This document shows, in pieces, positions 60,018-64,000 of a stretch of DNA of 64,000 bases (the first letter of the stretch is position 1; the number at the start of each line of letters is the position of its first letter). The stretch is from assembly GCA_029564595.1 (NCBI GenBank), contig JAKQPS010000113.1, forward strand, positions 252,927-316,926. The letters are read 5' to 3'. The translations under genes were made by a program, and so were the position numbers. Origin of the DNA: a bacterium. GTDB taxonomy: Bacteria; UBP15; UBA6099. Under the pieces are notes generated by a model. That model worked only from the letters and a program-made list of their open reading frames with translations, did no database searches and was not told the DNA's origin.

Positions 60018-62507
60018 TTATTGCTTGATTTTAAAGCTTTTCCCTCTTAGAAGATAAAAACGATGAAGAGTTATGTCCACATCTTCGACGACCTCTCCGC
60101 CTTTCACAGTCAGAAGCGTCGGATCATGAAACGACCCGAATCCGCCGCACATGTCATCGTATTGCTCGCACATCAACCCGTCCCCGTCGCAGTCGGTCGC
60201 GGCCATAAAGTAGTAGCGCCCGTCCGGAATGTTGAAAAACGCATAATCCCCGCCCGGAAATGAAACAGACCTGTAATCTACAAAATCTTCAAATCTATCA
60301 AGGAGCGCGACATATATGTAATTCTGATATTCACAGTTATCCAGCGGGGCTACGCTTGTATCGGGAACAGACATGCTGACCTTCACAACTTTCTCGCCGC
60401 CGTTGGAGAATATCAGAACGCGCCCGTTGTAAGTTCCGGCCGGCAACCCAGTCCTGTCAACTTCTATCCTTAAAGTAACTGAGTTCGCCGCCGGAGCCGA
60501 TAGAACCGCCTTCAACCAATTCGGAAAAAGTTCCGTGGTCGCAATAACGGAATTGATTGACAAATCCCCGGAGCCTGTGTTTGTGATAATGACAGTTTTG
60601 CTGTTTATGCCCGGGTGGAAATAAACATCGGAAGGAGAGGCTGAAATCGCCGGCCTTGAAGGCTCAATGAAATGTCCGGCCATTTTTTTCGCTTCTCTTA
60701 CCGCCGCGTAAGCATTAATCAAACCGGCTCCATACATCGTGTCTGTTCCCGGCTCCCCAAGGTCCGTGGCGGTCTGGGACATCGTTTCAACGATTTCATC
60801 AGGGGTTAAAGAAGGATTTGCCGCCATCATCAGCGCGGCCACTCCCGACGCGTGAGGAGCCGCCATAGACGTACCTTGGTAATAAGCATAACCGGAATCA
60901 TTGTCGGCCTCGTCGCTCCTAACCGAGCTTAAAACCCCGTGAGCCGTCTCGTGATACACGTAGCCTCCGGGAGCCGCCAGTCCGAGACCGGGGCCTTTGT
61001 TGGAGTAACCTGCAACCACCCCGTATCTGTCTACCGCGCCGACTCCCACCGTAGAATCGCACAGCGCCAATGTGTTTATTCCGGTCGAACTGTAGTTGTT
61101 TCCTGAAGATATGAACGCTATAGCTCCCGCGTTGTGAATCATCTGAAACACTTCCCTGAAAGTCGATAGGCAACCCGAACCGGGGCCGTATCCCAAACTC
61201 AAATTTAATATTTTCGCCGGTTTTGATGGAACCGTCCCTGAATCGTTCGGCAATCCGACGGCATAATACAACGCTTGAATCAGATCATCAGCGTCAATGC
61301 CTCTGGTTCCGGCGACGCGAATGGGCATTATCTTTCCTGACCACGTCACTCCCGCCACGCCTTTCGAGTTGTCAGACGCCGCCGCTATCGTTCCCGCTAC
61401 GTGAGTTCCGTGGTGTCCTCTATGCTCTGAGGAGTCTGGCGGAATTGCTCCGTAAAAACACCTTGAATCCGTCACATCCTCCGGGTCGGAGTCTATGCCG
61501 TCGCCGTCGCATGCATTGTAAGGGTCTGAAATGAAGTCATACCCCGCAACCAGCCTTCCTCTCATATCCTCATGCTTTGAGACAATCCCGGAATCCAACA
61601 CGGCGACGATGACGTCGTCGCTGCCCGTAGTTATATCCCATGCTCTAGGCAGGTTAATCAATTCATAGTGCCACTGATTGTAATACATAGGATCGTTAGG
61701 CGTTCGAAAGACGCCGCCTATCGCGTTCAAACCGACTGTTTGCACATCCGGGTCTGATGTCAGATCGAGGCATGCGCTGCGGGTCATATCAAGAGCTTCT
61801 TTTTCTCCGGCTCCTCCTATGCCTATGGTCAGCAAGGAAAAACCGAAATCTCTTTTCTTTTTCACGCCCAATCCGCGCGAAGCGGCGAAATCAGAAACCG
61901 ACACTCCCTGCCTCAGGCCGACCATCAGTTCCCCGGCTATGAATTCTTGGGCTTCGCACGCCGTTGTCGCGATATTCTTGCCTCGATATATCGTCCGCCG
62001 CGAGATATCGCGTTCCGTCTCATCCCTCAATATAATCGGCGAGTCGAGAGCTTCATACGAGTATTCGCCAGTCTCTGAAACGCGATCGGCAGTGTGAGCC
62101 ATATTCAATGCTAATTTGCCCGTTACCCCGCCGTGTTCCGCCGTCGCTCCGAGACACCGTATCTTGGTCTCAGCGTCAGTCCACAGATTGTCCTTCCCGT
62201 CGTTTACTCTGACCCGCACTGTAAACTCGCCGCTCAGAGCCGTTGTGAATATGTATTTGTTGTTTTCAACCTTTATCAAAGTTCCGCCGGGGTCCGCGCT
62301 CCATTCATATCTGACAGAATCCCCATTTGGGTCGCTCGCCCTCGCCGTGATCGTCGTCTGTTCGCCGATTATGACATCCTTCTTTGAAACCTCTAATGAT
62401 TCGACTATCGGAGGAAAATTAACCAAGTCCCTCGTCATCCCTCCGCCGCCGCCGCATCCTCCGCACACAGCCGCAGAAAGTAAAAAAACCGTCGCCGCCC
62501 TTGCCAT
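60018..62507 (-). CDS. Subtilase (S8) serine protease lipoprotein with Ig-like domains
   Basis: An 829-residue exported protease. A signal sequence ends at VCGGCGGGGG, probably lipid-anchored at the second Cys although the lipobox is imperfect. Residues about 30-120 form a PKD/cadherin-like domain (ITARASDPNGDSVRYEW). A prodomain-like stretch (about 190-265) precedes the catalytic domain, whose triad is Asp305 (VLDSGI), His366 (HGTHVAGT) and Ser547 (GTSMAAPHASG), with Asn470 in SSGNN. The C-terminus has Ig-like strands. The ATG at 62507 follows AAGGAT by nine bases; an upstream in-frame GTG at 62555 has no such site. Confidence 0.92.
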   Translation of the reverse strand: MARAATVFLLSAAVCGGCGGGGGMTRDLVNFPPIVESLEVSKKDVIIGEQTTITARASDPNGDSVRYEWSADPGGTLIKVENNKYIFTTALSGEFTVRVRVNDGKDNLWTDAETKIRCLGATAEHGGVTGKLALNMAHTADRVSETGEYSYEALDSPIILRDETERDISRRTIYRGKNIATTACEAQEFIAGELMVGLRQGVSVSDFAASRGLGVKKKRDFGFSLLTIGIGGAGEKEALDMTRSACLDLTSDPDVQTVGLNAIGGVFRTPNDPMYYNQWHYELINLPRAWDITTGSDDVIVAVLDSGIVSKHEDMRGRLVAGYDFISDPYNACDGDGIDSDPEDVTDSRCFYGAIPPDSSEHRGHHGTHVAGTIAAASDNSKGVAGVTWSGKIMPIRVAGTRGIDADDLIQALYYAVGLPNDSGTVPSKPAKILNLSLGYGPGSGCLSTFREVFQMIHNAGAIAFISSGNNYSSTGINTLALCDSTVGVGAVDRYGVVAGYSNKGPGLGLAAPGGYVYHETAHGVLSSVRSDEADNDSGYAYYQGTSMAAPHASGVAALMMAANPSLTPDEIVETMSQTATDLGEPGTDTMYGAGLINAYAAVREAKKMAGHFIEPSRPAISASPSDVYFHPGINSKTVIITNTGSGDLSINSVIATTELFPNWLKAVLSAPAANSVTLRIEVDRTGLPAGTYNGRVLIFSNGGEKVVKVSMSVPDTSVAPLDNCEYQNYIYVALLDRFEDFVDYRSVSFPGGDYAFFNIPDGRYYFMAATDCDGDGLMCEQYDDMCGGFGSFHDPTLLTVKGGEVVEDVDITLHRFYLLRGKSFKIKQ

Positions 62508-62696
62508 CAGTCGCGATCCTTTGAATAAACAAATGGCTTTTTCTAAAATTCTCACAGGATAATTATATCAATAAAATTGTCATGCAAGACTCCAGAGTAA
62601 AAAAAGTTGACGAATGACATTACTATGACAAATTCATCTGATTCTCTCGAAACTATAGATTCAGATTCTATTAAATATGGTCGCTTTCAAGCCGGC

Positions 62697-63824
62697 TCAC
62701 TCAAATAATCGCTTGTATTCCGCATAACCTTCCTTTTCCAAATCTTCCACAGGAAAAAACTTCAACGCCGCCGAGTTGACGCAATATCTCGTTCCTTCAG
62801 GAGCCGGGCCGTCCGCAAACACATGTCCGAGATGCGAATCAGAAGCCTTGCTCCGTATTTCCACTCGAACCATCCCATGTGTCGAATCCGTCTTTTCCTC
62901 TATCCTGCTTTTGTCGATGGGCCGGGTGAAACTCGGCCAACCAGTTCCGGAATCGAATTTGTCCTTTGAACTGAAAAGAGGTTCGCCTGTAATAACATCC
63001 ACATAAATGCCTTCCCTTTTGTTGTTCCAGTATTCGTTGTCGAAAGGCGCTTCCGTCGCGTTGCGCCTTGTGACGTCGTACTGCAACGGGGAAAGCTTCT
63101 CTTTTAACTCATCGTCTCCCGGAATATCGGCAAGTCTGTTGGATTCGGGCGGCTGAACTCCCGTTCGCGGCAACGGACATCCTTTCCATGCCTTGTCTAT
63201 GAACCCCGTCCTGCCTGAAGCCGCCTTGTAAGCGCTGTACCGGGCGGGATTCTTTTTGTAATAATCCTGATGATAATCCTCCGCCGGATAAAATTTTTCC
63301 GCCGGTCTTATCGCCGTCGCAATCGGTCGGTTGAACATTCCCAGTTTCCCCAGCCGCTCTTTAGACATTTCAGCAGTTTGCTTTTGATTTTCATCATGAT
63401 AAAAAATCGCTGTTGCGTATTGAGTCCCTCTATCGGCGAACTGCCCCCCTTCATCCGTCGGGTCTATCTGCCTCCAGAAAACCTCTACCAGCGTCTCGTA
63501 GCTCACCTTGTCCGGGTCAAACTCCACTTGAACGGCCTCCAGATGCCCGGTATCCCCGGATGTCACATCCTCGTATGAAGGATCGTCCAGATGTCCGCCA
63601 GTGTATCCAGCCACAGCGGAAATCACGCCATCGATTTTCTCGAACGGTCCCTCTATACACCAAAAGCATCCTCCCGCAAAAGTCGCCTTCTCAGTTTTGA
63701 TCGCTGTCATTTTTTTCACTCCTCCGTTTGCGCGCGCATTCGAGCTTTCGCGGCGAAACATGCCGAACAAGGCAAATGCCGCTATTAGAGCGATTAATGC
63801 CGCCGCGATGACCTTTATGTTCAT
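62697..63824 (-). CDS. msrAB: Fused peptide methionine sulfoxide reductase MsrA-MsrB with N-terminal membrane anchor
   Basis: A 375-residue fusion. Residues 1-25 are a hydrophobic anchor or signal, so it probably repairs oxidised methionine in the periplasm. Residues about 45-200 are MsrA with the catalytic Cys in [11 protein letters not shown]. Residues about 240-370 are MsrB with the catalytic Cys in RYCVNSAAL. MsrB lacks the zinc-binding CxxC pairs, and at the usual recycling-Cys position SGCGWPSF the sequence has SGTGWPSF. Thioredoxin or glutaredoxin could regenerate it. GAAGGCG precedes the ATG at 63824. It is the last gene before a palindrome-bearing gap at the window end. Confidence 0.95.
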   Translation of the reverse strand: MNIKVIAAALIALIAAFALFGMFRRESSNARANGGVKKMTAIKTEKATFAGGCFWCIEGPFEKIDGVISAVAGYTGGHLDDPSYEDVTSGDTGHLEAVQVEFDPDKVSYETLVEVFWRQIDPTDEGGQFADRGTQYATAIFYHDENQKQTAEMSKERLGKLGMFNRPIATAIRPAEKFYPAEDYHQDYYKKNPARYSAYKAASGRTGFIDKAWKGCPLPRTGVQPPESNRLADIPGDDELKEKLSPLQYDVTRRNATEAPFDNEYWNNKREGIYVDVITGEPLFSSKDKFDSGTGWPSFTRPIDKSRIEEKTDSTHGMVRVEIRSKASDSHLGHVFADGPAPEGTRYCVNSAALKFFPVEDLEKEGYAEYKRLFE

Positions 63825-63925
63825 AATTGCGCCTTCTTCCCGATGACTCAGCTTGTGTCATTAGTTGTGTAAAGTAGTTTCTGCGAAATCAGTATCTCCA
63901 AGGTAAAGCGTATGATGATGGCGAT

Positions 63926-63953
63926 GCCCCCTCCCCTCCGGAGGGGAGGGGGC
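63926..63953. repeat. Perfect 28-bp GC-rich palindrome
   Basis: GCCCCCTCCCCTCC is followed directly by its exact reverse complement GGAGGGGAGGGGGC. It lies about 100 bases upstream of msrAB, in an otherwise ordinary gap. Such C-run/G-run palindromes are often dispersed intergenic repeats, but only this one copy is seen in the window. Confidence 0.9.
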
Positions 63954-64000
63954 AGATTTCCACAAAGCCTTACGCTGCCCTCTTATGAATTTTCTTCGTT

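Overview
The window looks like chromosomal DNA of an anaerobic bacterium. The evidence is a pyruvate-type 2-oxoacid:ferredoxin oxidoreductase, two molybdo/tungsto formate dehydrogenases (one a selenoprotein read through an in-frame TGA), and a large set of oxygen-defence proteins typical of strict anaerobes: three rubrerythrin/ferritin-like proteins, rubredoxin, rubredoxin reductase, a flavodiiron protein and desulfoferrodoxin. A CIRCE-controlled groESL operon, RodA, a lipid-anchored subtilase and a lipoprotein zinc-binding protein fit a bacterium. The phylum cannot be fixed from the sequence; many genes resemble deltaproteobacterial-type or uncultured anaerobic lineages. No rRNA, tRNA, CRISPR array, transposase or phage gene was seen. 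Coding DNA is moderately GC-rich, with a few clearly AT-rich islands (about 11,880-12,360, 43,460-43,890 and 46,800-47,800).

Layout. 1-2,825: truncated hisF and two cell-surface glycosyltransferases. 2,839-9,197 (minus): two-gene fused 2-oxoacid:ferredoxin oxidoreductase, rubrerythrin, pentaheme cytochrome c and an SCP2-like protein. 9,392-11,833: a secreted CsgG/LpoB-like protein with a good promoter, and a uroporphyrinogen-decarboxylase-family methyltransferase fused to an unusual N-terminal beta domain. 12,328-14,438: groESL. 14,587-18,337: MASE3 histidine kinase, receiver protein and NtrC-type regulator. 18,586-31,335 (minus): formate metabolism. It holds a Cys-type formate dehydrogenase with NuoE/NuoF-like NADH subunits, a Sec-type formate dehydrogenase with an SfrB-like NAD(P)H subunit, a histidine kinase with c-type haem motifs in its sensor domain, and two response regulators.

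31,770-34,362: glycosyltransferases. 34,412-43,456 (minus): metallo-hydrolase, HAD phosphatase, then a redox-defence gene run (FMN/redoxin mosaic, thioredoxin reductase, glutaredoxin, ferritin-like protein, rubredoxin reductase, rubredoxin, flavodiiron protein, rubrerythrin, desulfoferrodoxin) headed by an ECF sigma factor and a 66-residue protein. 43,892-54,608 (mostly plus): glycosyltransferase, epimerase, an AT-rich orphan gene on the minus strand, GAF/HD-GYP regulator, histone-tail-like DNA-binding protein, PI-PLC-like protein, EamA transporter, TpiA and RodA, followed by a sugar-1-P nucleotidyltransferase. 55,446-63,824 (minus): zinc/manganese ABC transporter, HIT protein, double nitroreductase, subtilase lipoprotein and an MsrA-MsrB fusion. 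A perfect 28-bp palindrome lies near the right end.

The most notable signals are the recoded selenoprotein with a textbook SECIS hairpin beside its cysteine paralogue, the haem-bearing sensor kinase embedded in the same operon, the nearly complete NADH-to-oxygen/superoxide reduction chain with its own sigma factor, and several unusual domain fusions.
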